From positions 1-64,000 of the forward strand of contig JAJZWU010000006.1 of the NCBI GenBank assembly GCA_021846515.1: 64,000 nucleotides of DNA, read 5' to 3'. Position 1 is the first letter of the stretch; every line of letters begins with the position of its first letter. The notes below the pieces were generated by a model that ran no database searches, was not told where the DNA came from, and saw nothing but the letters and a program-made list of their open reading frames with translations. The position numbers and the translations under genes are program-made. Of this stretch, positions 55,448 to 63,744 are shown in pieces. This stretch comes from Actinomycetes bacterium. GTDB lineage: Bacteria; Actinomycetota; Acidimicrobiia; Acidimicrobiales; JAMCPL01.

Positions 55448-56563
55448 TCACTCCCCTCCCTTCGGCAAGTGACCTTCCCTTACCAGACATCCAAGAGTAT
55501 CGCAAATAACCCTGGTCGCCACGAGGGCGGTAATTTCCGCATTATCGTAAGGCGGCGAGCACTCCACCACCTCTATCCCTGCCAGGGGCTCCCGGGCAAT
55601 CAGCTGAATAAGCTTGAGGACTTCCCGGGGAAGGAACCCTCCCGGTTCAGGCCAGCCGGTGCCTGGCACAAAGGCAGCATCCAGACAATCGACGTCAAAG
55701 GATAGCCAGACCGCATCCGCACCTTCCCATGCCACCTCAAGAGCACGATCTGCCGCCGCTTCTATACCCATATCTACACAGTCATTTACCGTCATGATCG
55801 TGGTACCGCGTTCCCGTCCAACCTTGACCCCCGGTCGTGGGGCCTGCCATCCGCCTATACCGAGTTGGACCAGGTTCTTCGGTGGTACGTTGGGCAGGTT
55901 GGTGGCGTGGAACCAGGGAGTGGTGTGCATCCGCTCATCCAGGTCAGTATCTTGAGTATCCACATGCCTGTCGAAATGGATAATCCCAAGATTACCATCC
56001 AGGTGCTCTGCCACACCTCTGGTGGTAGGAAACCCGATCGAATGATCCCCACCGAGCACTACCGGGAAAGCGCCAGAAGAGTAGACATGGGCAACAGCCC
56101 TGGTAACCTGATCGAATGTCTTCTCGATATTTGCCGGAATAGTGAACACGTCGCCAATGTCGCACATAGTGATAGATTCCCGTAGGTCGACACCGAGTTC
56201 GAAGCTGTAGGGGCCGTAAAGTCCTGATATTTTACGTATACCCTGAGGACCGAAGCGTGTGCCAGATCTGTAGGTGGTTCCACCGTCAAATGGCACCCCT
56301 AGAATAGCTACATCATACTCTCCACATTTCCGAACATCTTCCAAGTACGGAGCCTTGAGAAAGGTGTTGATGCCCGCAAAGTGAGGAAGCTCGCCGCGAG
56401 AAAAGGTAGGTATGCTGCGATCATTGAGGCTGGCAGCTCCCGGAAGCCCAATCTCCAATCCTCTTGCAATCTCCAGATCGTGTCGATCATGAGGAATCTT
56501 CCCTTCGGCTTCAACAGCTCTTGCTGCTTCATGCCCATACCGTCCATGCAATTCTTCTGTCAT
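55448..56563 (-). CDS. gdmH: Ureohydrolase-family guanidine hydrolase (probable)
   Basis: 371 residues from ATG 56563 with GGAGG six bases upstream; a longer frame to 56599 runs into the riboswitch platform. Metal-binding ureohydrolase motifs: VLGGDHSIGFP, HFDRHVDTQD and LSFDVDCLD, with PGTGWPEPGGFLPRE. Agmatinases have DAH where this has DRH, and the 80-residue N-terminal region before GVPFDGGTTYRSGTRFGP is longer than in agmatinase. Both features match, as I recall it, the nickel-dependent guanidine hydrolase of Synechocystis (Sll1077/GdmH). Predicted reaction: guanidine + water to urea + ammonia. The riboswitch upstream and urease genes downstream support this; annotation as agmatinase would be misleading. 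Confidence 0.8.
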   Translation of the reverse strand: MTEELHGRYGHEAARAVEAEGKIPHDRHDLEIARGLEIGLPGAASLNDRSIPTFSRGELPHFAGINTFLKAPYLEDVRKCGEYDVAILGVPFDGGTTYRSGTRFGPQGIRKISGLYGPYSFELGVDLRESITMCDIGDVFTIPANIEKTFDQVTRAVAHVYSSGAFPVVLGGDHSIGFPTTRGVAEHLDGNLGIIHFDRHVDTQDTDLDERMHTTPWFHATNLPNVPPKNLVQLGIGGWQAPRPGVKVGRERGTTIMTVNDCVDMGIEAAADRALEVAWEGADAVWLSFDVDCLDAAFVPGTGWPEPGGFLPREVLKLIQLIAREPLAGIEVVECSPPYDNAEITALVATRVICDTLGCLVREGHLPKGGE

Positions 56564-56583
56564 ATACAACCTCCATCGGTCAG

Positions 56584-56621
56584 GCCGCTCAGATCTCACT
56601 AAGCGGCAATTCTCTTAGTGA
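56584..56621 (-). promoter_or_regulatory. Two competing hairpins, likely expression platform of the riboswitch
   Basis: Stem A pairs 56614-56621 with 56596-56603 (TCACTAAG/CTTAGTGA on the minus strand, 10-nt loop). Stem B pairs 56602-56607 with 56584-56589 (GCCGCT/AGCGGC, 12-nt loop). They share bases 56602-56603 and cannot form together in a simple fold; stem A abuts the aptamer 3' end. No U-run follows either stem, and the SD lies 12 nt beyond stem B, so control may be translational or Rho-dependent. Confidence 0.45.
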
Positions 56622-56740
56622 TCTCCCGGGCTTTTATCCCGCCGTGGGATGAGGATGGAAGGCCATCATTCACCTGTACCTCTTGGACCAGACCAGCAGG
56701 CAATTGAACTTGCAGCGGAACCCTAGGCACGCCTCTACGT
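56621..56740 (-). ncRNA. Guanidine-I (ykkC) riboswitch aptamer
   Basis: Read on the minus strand the conserved ykkC blocks appear in order: CTAGGGTTCCGC (56726-56715), then CTGGTCTGGTCCAAGAGGTA (near 56697-56678), then CACGGCGGGA and TAAAAGCCCGGGAGAT (near 56646-56621). These are the class I guanidine riboswitch consensus elements, including the ACGG and the AAAAGCCCGGGAGA tail. Ligand guanidinium normally turns gene expression on. Spacing and order are right; a covariance-model search would confirm. Confidence 0.92.
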
Positions 56741-56747
56741 TGAGTCG

Positions 56748-56753
56748 ATTATA
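56748..56753 (-). promoter_or_regulatory. -10 box of the riboswitch-gdmH-urease transcript
   Basis: A perfect TATAAT on the minus strand (plus-strand ATTATA), placing the start of transcription near 56741, just before the aptamer. No clear -35 is seen. Confidence 0.6.
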
Positions 56754-56846
56754 TTAAACTACTCAGGTGTTTCAGGCAGGTTACCTGGATATTACAGCTC
56801 TATGAACTGGATGTTGCGAAATTGTTTCGTGATACGTTCAGCCAAG

Positions 56847-56894
56847 AGCGGCAATGGCCGAAACGCTAGCGCAAGCCCACGGCTTCACCCGTGA
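56847..56894 (+). pseudogene. Remnant resembling an IS200/IS605-type tnpB 3' end (copy 2)
   Basis: A frame ending at TGA (56892-56894) encodes SGNGRNASASPRLHP. Its core is nearly identical in bases to copy 1 at 1144-1239, and a short stem CACGG/CCGTG (56879-56891) lies at the end, like the right-end hairpin of these elements. No transposase sequence flanks it. Origin inferred. Confidence 0.35.
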
Positions 56895-56949
56895 GTCAAG
56901 CGAGCGCTGTTTGGTCAGGTATTTGGTTACGTGTTTACTGGGTGTTTGG

Positions 56950-57675
56950 TTATGTGTGCAATCCGCACTCTGTCTTGCCTGTACCTGCCCACCGGCCGGC
57001 ACGAGGATGCTCTCCCTGTGCTACCGGCCGGGTGGTCGGTGCACACCCTATGGATAGATAGCCCTTTGAGATAAGCGGGTGCTCCGGAAGTCCTGCAGAA
57101 TGTATGTACTCATTTATATCTTCATCTGTCCAGTTTGCCAGGGGATTTACCTTTATCATACCACGTATAGCGTCCCACGATACTATTGGTATGTCAGCGC
57201 GAACGGAGGAATCGCATCGCTTGAGCGCTGTCAGCCATGCTGCCCTACCCTGCAATGCCCTACCGAGCGGCTCCACCTTTCGATACTCGCAGCAATGTTC
57301 GCTGCCACATGGCCATCCTATGGCGCTTTCACCCGGTGAGGTGATTGTCAGGTTGAGATTATATCGCTCTCTAACTCTCTCAAGGAAGTCAAGTGTTTCT
57401 GGAAAGTGATATCCGGTATCCAGAAAAACCACCTCCATCTCAGGATCTATTGATGCAATCAGATCTATGATCACACAATCCTGAAATGAACAGGCCAGCG
57501 CCACATTATGATCGTAATGGCCTACTGCCCACTCAATGATCTCCCTGGCGGTCGCATCCTCAAAACGCTGCGAGACTGCGTCCAGCTCTGCTATATCCAT
57601 CTCTGCCATCCCTGCTTCTCCTTTGTTTACGCCTACTGTATGTACATCTCCTGTATCCGAATCTGCTATATTCAT
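56950..57675 (-). CDS. cysH: Assimilatory APS reductase
   Basis: 241 residues from ATG 57675 (AGGAG eight bases upstream); another ATG at 57609 has an equally good GGAG. PP-loop-type ACSFQDCVIIDLI, the four Cys for a [4Fe-4S] cluster as HCCEYRKVEPL and YLSIGCAPTT...KTECGLH, and the redox Cys in ECGLH. The CC...C..C pattern marks an adenylylsulfate (APS) rather than PAPS reductase, agreeing with a cysN that lacks a kinase domain. Divergent from cysDN, with which it acts. Confidence 0.92.
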   Translation of the reverse strand: MNIADSDTGDVHTVGVNKGEAGMAEMDIAELDAVSQRFEDATAREIIEWAVGHYDHNVALACSFQDCVIIDLIASIDPEMEVVFLDTGYHFPETLDFLERVRERYNLNLTITSPGESAIGWPCGSEHCCEYRKVEPLGRALQGRAAWLTALKRCDSSVRADIPIVSWDAIRGMIKVNPLANWTDEDINEYIHSAGLPEHPLISKGYLSIGCAPTTRPVAQGEHPRAGRWAGTGKTECGLHT

Positions 57676-57787
57676 TTCCACTTCTCCTCTGTCCGTATCT
57701 CTCGTGTTCTCTTCTGCGCCGACCTTATCTGGACTATCTCTGTAGCACTGCTTTCCGTTTGGTTGCTCCTGAAGTTTGCGGGGCTAC

Positions 57788-57816
57788 TTGCTTTCCATCT
57801 CTCATACTAGTATAAT
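57788..57816 (+). promoter_or_regulatory. cysDN promoter with overlapping palindrome
   Basis: TTGCTT (57788-57793), 17-bp spacer, TATAAT (57811-57816). The palindrome ATACTAGTAT (57804-57813) overlaps the -10 box and could bind a sulfur regulator controlling both this operon and the divergent cysH. Confidence 0.5.
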
Positions 57817-57854
57817 ATGACTAATTAGATCAACTTTTAAGGATTATACAGAAA

Positions 57855-58937
57855 ATGATAGCAGAAACATTGACAGAGCAGGCAACAGTAGTATCGGGAG
57901 CAGGAGCACCGTACGGCAAACCGGAATACGATACGCCGGAATACGGGCAGCCATCCGGCAATAGACCATCTTCCGGCAGAACAGAACATCCATCCGACAA
58001 CAGGAAGAGGTATGATGTAATGAGCAACCCCATGGAGCACGCCGTGTACAAAGACCTCGATATTCTTGAATCGCACGCCATATACGTCATAAGAGAGGTA
58101 GCGGCCGAATGCAGTAATCCCGCTATACTTTTCAGCGGCGGCAAGGATTCGGCGGTAATACTCCACCTGGCAGTAAAGGCATTTTATCCAGCGAGGCTAC
58201 CGTTTTCCCTGCTGCACGTGGACACGGGTCACAACTTTGATGAAGCACTTGATTTTAGAGACAAAAGAGCCTCCAAGCTGGGTGTAAGCCTGATTGTGGC
58301 TTCAGTCCAGGATGCTATAGATGCAGGCAGGGCAATAGACCCGGGACCGGGAGTCTCGCGCAACAGGCTCCAGAGTGCAGTACTGCTTGAAGCGATAGCG
58401 CGTAATGGGATTGACGCCTGCCTCGGCGGGGCAAGAAGGGACGAGGACAAGGCACGGGCGAAAGAGCGGGTACTGTCATTCAGGGACCGTTTCGGTCAAT
58501 GGGATCCTCACAATCAGCGGCCCGAACTCTGGAACCTCTACAATTTGCGAATAAATAGCGGTGAGCATTTAAGGGCATTCCCTCTCTCTGACTGGACGGA
58601 GATGGATATATGGCACTATATAGAACGTGAACATATAGAGCTCCCTTCTCTGTACTATGCAGCAGAGCGACCCGTCATCGAACGAGATGGAATGCTGCTT
58701 GCACTAAACAAATGGATACAGCCCCGTGATGAAGAAGTGGTATCTCTGGAAATGGTCAGGTTCCGCACCGTAGGAGACGCAACCTGCACCGGTGCGGTTC
58801 GCTCAAGAGCACAGACACCGTCAGAGGTAATAGAAGAACTCAGCCATGTCCAGCTCAGCGAGCGGGGAGCAACAAGGGCGGACGACAGATTTTCGGAGAC
58901 GGCAATGGAAGATCGCAAGAAGGAGGGCTACTTCTGA
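57855..58937 (+). CDS. cysD: Sulfate adenylyltransferase subunit 2
   Basis: 360 residues. The core starts near residue 56 (MSNPMEHAVYKDLDILESHA) and has the PP-loop ILFSGGKDSAVILHLA, LLHVDTGHNFDEALDFRD, GGARRDEDKARAKERVLSFR and the C-terminal GERGATRADDR-like ending. Activates sulfate to APS with CysN. The first 55 residues are a disordered Pro/Ser/Tyr-rich extension not found in standard CysD; an ATG at 58020 with GGAAGAGG would omit it. AAGGAT precedes ATG 57855. Confidence 0.93.
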   Translation: MIAETLTEQATVVSGAGAPYGKPEYDTPEYGQPSGNRPSSGRTEHPSDNRKRYDVMSNPMEHAVYKDLDILESHAIYVIREVAAECSNPAILFSGGKDSAVILHLAVKAFYPARLPFSLLHVDTGHNFDEALDFRDKRASKLGVSLIVASVQDAIDAGRAIDPGPGVSRNRLQSAVLLEAIARNGIDACLGGARRDEDKARAKERVLSFRDRFGQWDPHNQRPELWNLYNLRINSGEHLRAFPLSDWTEMDIWHYIEREHIELPSLYYAAERPVIERDGMLLALNKWIQPRDEEVVSLEMVRFRTVGDATCTGAVRSRAQTPSEVIEELSHVQLSERGATRADDRFSETAMEDRKKEGYF

Positions 58938-60169
58938 TGTTAAGGCTGGCCGCTGTTGGAGCGGTGGACGACGGGAAGTCCACTCTTATAGGGAGGTTGC
59001 TGCATGATACCGGGCAGATACCCGATGATCACTTGCAGGCTGCACTGCTCGCAAGCAGGCGTAGAGGGCTGGATAAAATTGACCTGTCATTACTGACCGA
59101 CGGGCTGCAGGCTGAGCGGGAGCAGGGAATTACGATTGATGTAGCACACCGGTATCTCACCATTCCCGGCCGCAAGCTCATTATTGCAGATTGCCCCGGG
59201 CACTTGCAGTACACGAGGAATATGGCGACCGGATCGTCCAATGCTGACATCGCCCTGGTGGTTATAGACATAACAAGGGGTATCCGCCAGCAAACCAAGC
59301 GTCACATGGTTATTGCATCGCTCTTTGGAATACGGCGTTTCATCATTGCAGTCAATAAAATGGATGCCGTATCATTCAGCGAATCTCATTACGATGAGAT
59401 AATAGGCAGTCTCAATGCATTGCAGCATGACCTCAAGCGAGTCAATCTGGAGTTGGGCGAAGTAACGGCAATACCGCTTTCAGCCCTGACTGGTGATAAC
59501 GTAGTTTCTCGCTCCAGGCACACTTCTTGGTACCCAGGTCCTACGTTACTCGCCGCCCTGCAGGAGGTACGTCCCCGCAGTGAAGTAAAATTGCCCCTAA
59601 GGCTCCCAGTTCAGTCAGTCATCAGGGTGGGGTCTACATCAAGGCGTTACACCGGTATGATCTCCTCCGGTCAGATCGTAGACGGCCAGGAGGTGACCAT
59701 ACTCCCCTCCAATGTGGTAACTCATATAGATGGTATATGGGATGCAAGCGGTCGCGTAACTATGGCAGGCCCCTTGACTTCGGTATCACTGGAACTTCGT
59801 GATGAAGTAGGTATAACGCGTGGTGATATGATAGCTGAATCTTCGGCTATACCCAGAGTGGACGACCATTTCGAGACCATATTATGCTGGTGGAGTACTC
59901 GACCAGCTTCTGCGGGTAACAAGTACCTAATCAAGTCAGGGGCAAAGACCACTCGTGCATCTATAGGCAAAATAGAGACGGTTCTCGACATGGATGCCAT
60001 CCAGGAGATGCCCGCCAACGAATTGGGTCATAATGCTATCGGGATGTCCACAATAGAAACTGCCACACCCATGCCATTGGACAGTTACGCAACCAACCGG
60101 GCAACGGGTAGCTTTATCATTATAGATGAAACAACCAACGCCACGCTCGGAGCCGGAATGGTCAGGTGA
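58937..60169 (+). CDS. cysN: Sulfate adenylyltransferase subunit 1 (GTPase)
   Basis: 410 residues. GAVDDGKSTLIGRLLHD (P-loop), IDVAHRYLTIPGRK (switch), DCPGHLQYTRNM and NKMDAV are those of CysN, an EF-Tu relative whose GTP hydrolysis drives APS formation. Ends without an APS kinase domain. ATG shares a base with the cysD stop (TGATG) and its own stop overlaps the next start (GTGA), so the three genes are coupled. Confidence 0.95.
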   Translation: MLRLAAVGAVDDGKSTLIGRLLHDTGQIPDDHLQAALLASRRRGLDKIDLSLLTDGLQAEREQGITIDVAHRYLTIPGRKLIIADCPGHLQYTRNMATGSSNADIALVVIDITRGIRQQTKRHMVIASLFGIRRFIIAVNKMDAVSFSESHYDEIIGSLNALQHDLKRVNLELGEVTAIPLSALTGDNVVSRSRHTSWYPGPTLLAALQEVRPRSEVKLPLRLPVQSVIRVGSTSRRYTGMISSGQIVDGQEVTILPSNVVTHIDGIWDASGRVTMAGPLTSVSLELRDEVGITRGDMIAESSAIPRVDDHFETILCWWSTRPASAGNKYLIKSGAKTTRASIGKIETVLDMDAIQEMPANELGHNAIGMSTIETATPMPLDSYATNRATGSFIIIDETTNATLGAGMVR

Positions 60170-60936
60170 GTGACAGCCATACCCCCTGGCTGCCGGTTTC
60201 GATATCACTGGCAGGTTGGAAATGCCTCGTAGTAGGAGCAGGGCCTGTTGCAACCAGAAAGGCCGGCCTACTCTATCATTGTGGAGCTGCCCTCACAGTT
60301 ATTGCACCGGATCTGTGCGAGCAGATGGACATACTCATTGGGAATAGTGCCGCATCTACCGGTCAAGCCGAGGGAACGGGCTCCGTACCCGATCATGCCT
60401 TCATACCAATCACACTGGAACGAAGGGAGTACAGGCCGGGAGAGGCTGCAAGATACCGGCTGGTGGTGGCGGCAACTGGAAACAGTGAAGTGGATTACCG
60501 CGTAGCCAGTGATGCATCCAGCTCGGGAACTTTGATCAATGTAGCGGATGACGCAAGGCCATCAAATATGTTGTTCCCAGCCGTGTATAGAGATGGACAA
60601 GTGTCTGTATCAGTATCCACTGAAGGCGCCAGTCCTGCCCTTGCAAGCTGGCTTCGCAATTACATACAGAGAAGCGTTCCGCAATATCTGGGAGTACTGG
60701 CTGAGCTACTGAGCGAAGCTCGCCGTAATCTGCATGACGCACACAGGAGCACTGAGGGGATAAAATGGCACGAGCTCATCACCGGCATATATGACACCGG
60801 CAAATATACTGATTTTACGGAAAAGAACGCCGAGCCCGCTGAACAGGTCGGCCGATTTGCGGGCAGGGCACAAAAATGTATAGGAGCTTTTCTTGACCAG
60901 GCTGAGATCAGGAAGGCTAAAGATCAATCAGTCTAG
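60166..60936 (+). CDS. Precorrin-2 dehydrogenase/sirohydrochlorin ferrochelatase-like (siroheme synthesis)
   Basis: 256 residues from GTG 60166. Rossmann CLVVGAGPVATRKAGLLYHCGAALTVIAP, then VVAATGNSEVDYRVASDA and NVADDARPSNMLFPAVYRDGQVSVSVSTEGASPALASWLR, as in Met8p/CysG N-terminal domain. It makes sirohydrochlorin or siroheme for sulfite reductase, fitting the sulfate cluster. The C-terminal 75 residues are a helical extension without the SUMT methyltransferase domain. Convergent with serA, overlapping by nine bases. Confidence 0.88.
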   Translation: MSDSHTPWLPVSISLAGWKCLVVGAGPVATRKAGLLYHCGAALTVIAPDLCEQMDILIGNSAASTGQAEGTGSVPDHAFIPITLERREYRPGEAARYRLVVAATGNSEVDYRVASDASSSGTLINVADDARPSNMLFPAVYRDGQVSVSVSTEGASPALASWLRNYIQRSVPQYLGVLAELLSEARRNLHDAHRSTEGIKWHELITGIYDTGKYTDFTEKNAEPAEQVGRFAGRAQKCIGAFLDQAEIRKAKDQSV

Positions 60937-62520
60937 GAATACCTGGTGTACGTCGAGTATCCCATTTGAACCACGCAACTCCCCAAGCACATCAGGACTC
61001 AGAGAACTACCCGTAGAAAGAACCATAAGCGCAGTGCCGCCTTTCAGCGATGGCCCCACCGCCATAGACGAAATCGACACCTCCGCTTTTCCAATGATAG
61101 TGCCGACAATTCCTATCATGCCCGGGCGATCATCGTTTCTCACTACCAGCATGTTTGGCGAAGGTGGAACCTCTACCATATGGTCGTCCACCATCACGAT
61201 ACGCGTATCCGGTTTAGGGCCGCTTATAGTACCGGACACGGAATGCTCGGGCGAACGGATAGTCATCAAGCTGACAAAGTCCCTTGTTGCAGTAGTTACA
61301 GTCTCTCGTACTTCAAGCCCGCGGTCCTCTGCAAGTTGGGAAACATTGACATAAGATACCGGCTCTTCAGTACCGGCAGCAAAAATACCTTTCAGCGCAG
61401 CCAGAGTCAGTACCGACGTACCGGGTGCGGCGCCAGATCCATCGGGTGTTTTAGCCAGTGCACCCTGATACTCGATCTCGATACTCGTTGGCAAACCTTC
61501 GTGCAAACAGGCCAGAAACCGTCCCAGGCTTACTGCGAGTGGCAGAAACGGCTTAGCCGACTCTGGCAATGATCCGGCAGCCAGATTCACTGCAAATGGA
61601 ACCAGCTCTCCGGCCAGTGCAAGAATGACCTGCTCCGCAATGGTAATTCCCGCTTTATCCTGTGCCTCTGTAGTAGATGCACCCAGATGCGGAGTCACCA
61701 CTACACTCGACAGACTGAGTAACGGGGATCCGGTGGCAGGCTCTTCTGCAAACACATCCAGTGCTGCGCCACCGACATGCCCTGATTTGATGCTCTCATA
61801 AAGAGCAGCTTCATCTATAATACCTCCCCTTGCAGCGTTTACTATTCTTATCCCCGGCTTTGACTTCGCCAATAACTCTGCATCTATAAGCCCCATAGTC
61901 TCTTTGGTCTTGGGCAGATGGATCGTTATAAAGTCAGACTGTGCCATCAGATCCTCCAGGGAGGTGAGCTGAACATTCATTCGCTTGGCTCGTTCAACGG
62001 TAACATAGGGGTCATAAGCGATTAGCTTCATACCCAACGCCAGTGCTCTCTGTGCAACCAGTGCACCGACATGGCCAAGCCCCACAATACCAAGTGTCTT
62101 ACCGTAAAGCTCTACACCTTCCCATTTTGAACGTTCCCAAGAGCCACCAACCAGCGCCATATGCGCCTGAGGAATATTCCTGGCCTGTGCGATCATGAGG
62201 CCAATCGCATGTTCGGCAGCCGATATTATGTTTGACTGAGGAGCATTTACCACCATGACTCCCTTTGATGTTGCATGTTCTACATCCACATTATCCAGCC
62301 CGATACCGGCACGGCCTACCACCTGTAGATTACGGCCTGCATCTATGACTTCGCCGGTTACCTTGGTTGCCGAACGGATAATGATAGCATTGGCTCCAGC
62401 TATAGCTTCCACCAGATCTCCAGGGGAAAGATCCAACCTTACATCTACTTCGTGTCCCGCATCGCGCAACAACTGCAGACCATTATCAGCTATTTTTTCT
62501 GTTACAAGTACTACTCCCAT
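60928..62520 (-). CDS. serA: D-3-phosphoglycerate dehydrogenase (long form with ACT domain)
   Basis: 530 residues. NAD-binding [24 protein letters not shown], catalytic Arg in [13 protein letters not shown], Glu in the following region, and His in [18 protein letters not shown]. After the catalytic core comes the intervening domain (about 315-450) and a C-terminal ACT domain ([20 protein letters not shown]) for serine feedback. First step of serine synthesis. Start preceded by GGAAAGGAAAGAG. Confidence 0.95.
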   Translation of the reverse strand: MGVVLVTEKIADNGLQLLRDAGHEVDVRLDLSPGDLVEAIAGANAIIIRSATKVTGEVIDAGRNLQVVGRAGIGLDNVDVEHATSKGVMVVNAPQSNIISAAEHAIGLMIAQARNIPQAHMALVGGSWERSKWEGVELYGKTLGIVGLGHVGALVAQRALALGMKLIAYDPYVTVERAKRMNVQLTSLEDLMAQSDFITIHLPKTKETMGLIDAELLAKSKPGIRIVNAARGGIIDEAALYESIKSGHVGGAALDVFAEEPATGSPLLSLSSVVVTPHLGASTTEAQDKAGITIAEQVILALAGELVPFAVNLAAGSLPESAKPFLPLAVSLGRFLACLHEGLPTSIEIEYQGALAKTPDGSGAAPGTSVLTLAALKGIFAAGTEEPVSYVNVSQLAEDRGLEVRETVTTATRDFVSLMTIRSPEHSVSGTISGPKPDTRIVMVDDHMVEVPPSPNMLVVRNDDRPGMIGIVGTIIGKAEVSISSMAVGPSLKGGTALMVLSTGSSLSPDVLGELRGSNGILDVHQVFLD

Positions 62521-62662
62521 ATCTCTTTCCTTTCCTTATACTCACTTTCCAGAATACATCCTTACAGTGCCGATATAAAATTCGCGGCTGATAATCATTG
62601 ATTCGCACCGCCCAAGTGGCCGCTCCTCCTTGAGACGGCCGCTCCCAATACGATGCTGTCAG

Positions 62663-62791
62663 TGTGGCTTCTGGGGTGGTGTTCCCAAGATGGTGTTCTC
62701 AGGGTGCTTTCGGAGTGGCATTTCCTGGGTGCATTCCCGAGGTTCATTCTCAGGGTGCATTTTAGGTGGCATCCTGAGCGGTGTTCCTGGA
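62663..62791. repeat. Degenerate 13-nt tandem repeat between serA and trpG
   Basis: Ten head-to-tail units of 10-15 bases, consensus TGGCATTCTCAGGG (examples: 62691-62704, 62716-62729, 62730-62742, 62743-62755). The array fills the divergent intergenic region and ends just before the -10 box of trpG. In one frame it would give a Trp-rich peptide that is not a separate gene. Just upstream GGCCGCTCC occurs twice (62618-62626, 62637-62645). Confidence 0.6.
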
Positions 62792-62792
62792 T

Positions 62793-62798
62793 TATAAT
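62793..62798 (+). promoter_or_regulatory. -10 box of trpG/pabA, leaderless
   Basis: Perfect TATAAT seven bases before ATG 62806, with no SD, so transcription likely starts at the start codon. The frame also has a GTG at 62800, too close to the -10 to be used. Confidence 0.55.
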
Positions 62799-62805
62799 AG
62801 TGACA

Positions 62806-63402
62806 ATGGCTCCAAAGGTACTACTAATAGACAATTACGATTCATTCGTATACAATCTCGTACAGGAATTGGGAGAGTTGGGAAGCGACCCTGTGGTATA
62901 TCGCAACGATGAAATAGATATTGCAGCCATACAATTACTGGCCCCTGACGCGATAGTAATTTCACCCGGACCGGGCAGACCGGAAGAAGCGGGAATTAGC
63001 ATTGACACAATAAGGGGGTTCGCCGGTAGTATTCCCATACTTGGCGTATGTCTCGGCCACCAGGCTATAGGCGTGGCATTTGGGGCAAAAGTTGTCCGTG
63101 CAGCCGAGGTCGTCCACGGCAAAACCTCTCCAATCTCCTACACGGGAACCGGTATACTGGAAGGGCTGCCCAATCCATTTACTGCTACCAGATACCATTC
63201 GCTGGCCATTGACCCCAGTACAGTCCCATCAGTCCTCTCGGTCGATGCCCTGGCTCCCGACGGAACAATCATGGCAATATCGCATAATGACTTCCCGATC
63301 TGGGGGGTGCAGTTTCACCCGGAATCCATACTTACCAAAGATGGCCCAAAGCTACTGGAAAACTTTCTGTCGCAGGTCACTCTTAGGGCACCAGCAGCAT
63401 AA
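62806..63402 (+). CDS. trpG: Anthranilate/aminodeoxychorismate synthase glutaminase subunit
   Basis: 198 residues from ATG 62806 (a longer frame through the tandem repeat is rejected). Class I glutamine amidotransferase: VLLIDNYDSFVYNLVQ, SPGPGRPEEAG (oxyanion), nucleophile Cys in GVCLGHQAIG, and the His-Glu pair in GVQFHPESI. Supplies ammonia to TrpE or PabB. It precedes crgA, as the trpG/pabA gene does near the pknB region in mycobacteria, supporting an actinobacterial host. No component I gene is in view. Confidence 0.93.
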   Translation: MAPKVLLIDNYDSFVYNLVQELGELGSDPVVYRNDEIDIAAIQLLAPDAIVISPGPGRPEEAGISIDTIRGFAGSIPILGVCLGHQAIGVAFGAKVVRAAEVVHGKTSPISYTGTGILEGLPNPFTATRYHSLAIDPSTVPSVLSVDALAPDGTIMAISHNDFPIWGVQFHPESILTKDGPKLLENFLSQVTLRAPAA

Positions 63403-63419
63403 GCATCTGACCTATGTGC

Positions 63420-63425
63420 TAATAT
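63420..63425 (+). promoter_or_regulatory. -10 box of crgA, leaderless
   Basis: TAATAT ends seven bases before ATG 63433, the same spacing as for trpG. No SD. Confidence 0.45.
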
Positions 63426-63432
63426 AACGGAC

Positions 63433-63744
63433 ATGGCATCAAACACAGGACCTGGAAGCGCTACAAGAAAGGGACGCTCAGCGGGAAGAGTGACCGGTCG
63501 GCACGTACATATAAGAGAGAGTGCTCCGGATCCAAATGCCCGCTATACCCCTCCAATCCCAAAAAAGATAAGGAAGAGCCCTACATGGATGGGACCTGCA
63601 ATTATCGCTGTCCTTGCTCTGGGGGTACTCATGATCATATTGAACTACACTGGCATACTCCCAGCCTCACCGACCAACTGGTACCTGCTCGGCGGTATCG
63701 TGCTCTTTTTTGTGGGCGCTATCGCCGCTACCCGCTACCACTGA
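63433..63744 (+). CDS. crgA: CrgA-like cell division membrane protein
   Basis: 103 residues: 45 polar, basic residues, then two helices SPTWMGPAIIAVLALGVLMI and WYLLGGIVLFFVGAIAATRY. The SPTW before the first helix and NWYLLGG/TRY around the second are CrgA features. CrgA helps recruit FtsI and other divisome parts in actinobacteria. Thirty bases follow trpG. Confidence 0.88.
   Translation: MASNTGPGSATRKGRSAGRVTGRHVHIRESAPDPNARYTPPIPKKIRKSPTWMGPAIIAVLALGVLMIILNYTGILPASPTNWYLLGGIVLFFVGAIAATRYH

Noticed and set aside
55448..56563. Agmatinase for polyamine metabolism
   Set aside because: The fold allows it, but DRH in place of DAH, the long N-terminus, the guanidine riboswitch and adjacent urease favour guanidine as substrate. 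Not fully excluded without assay.
62653..62805. N-terminal extension of trpG, or a Trp-rich attenuator peptide
   Set aside because: The frame runs through the degenerate repeat and has no SD; a TATAAT sits inside it seven bases before the conserved start. The Trp codons come from the TGG in the repeat unit.
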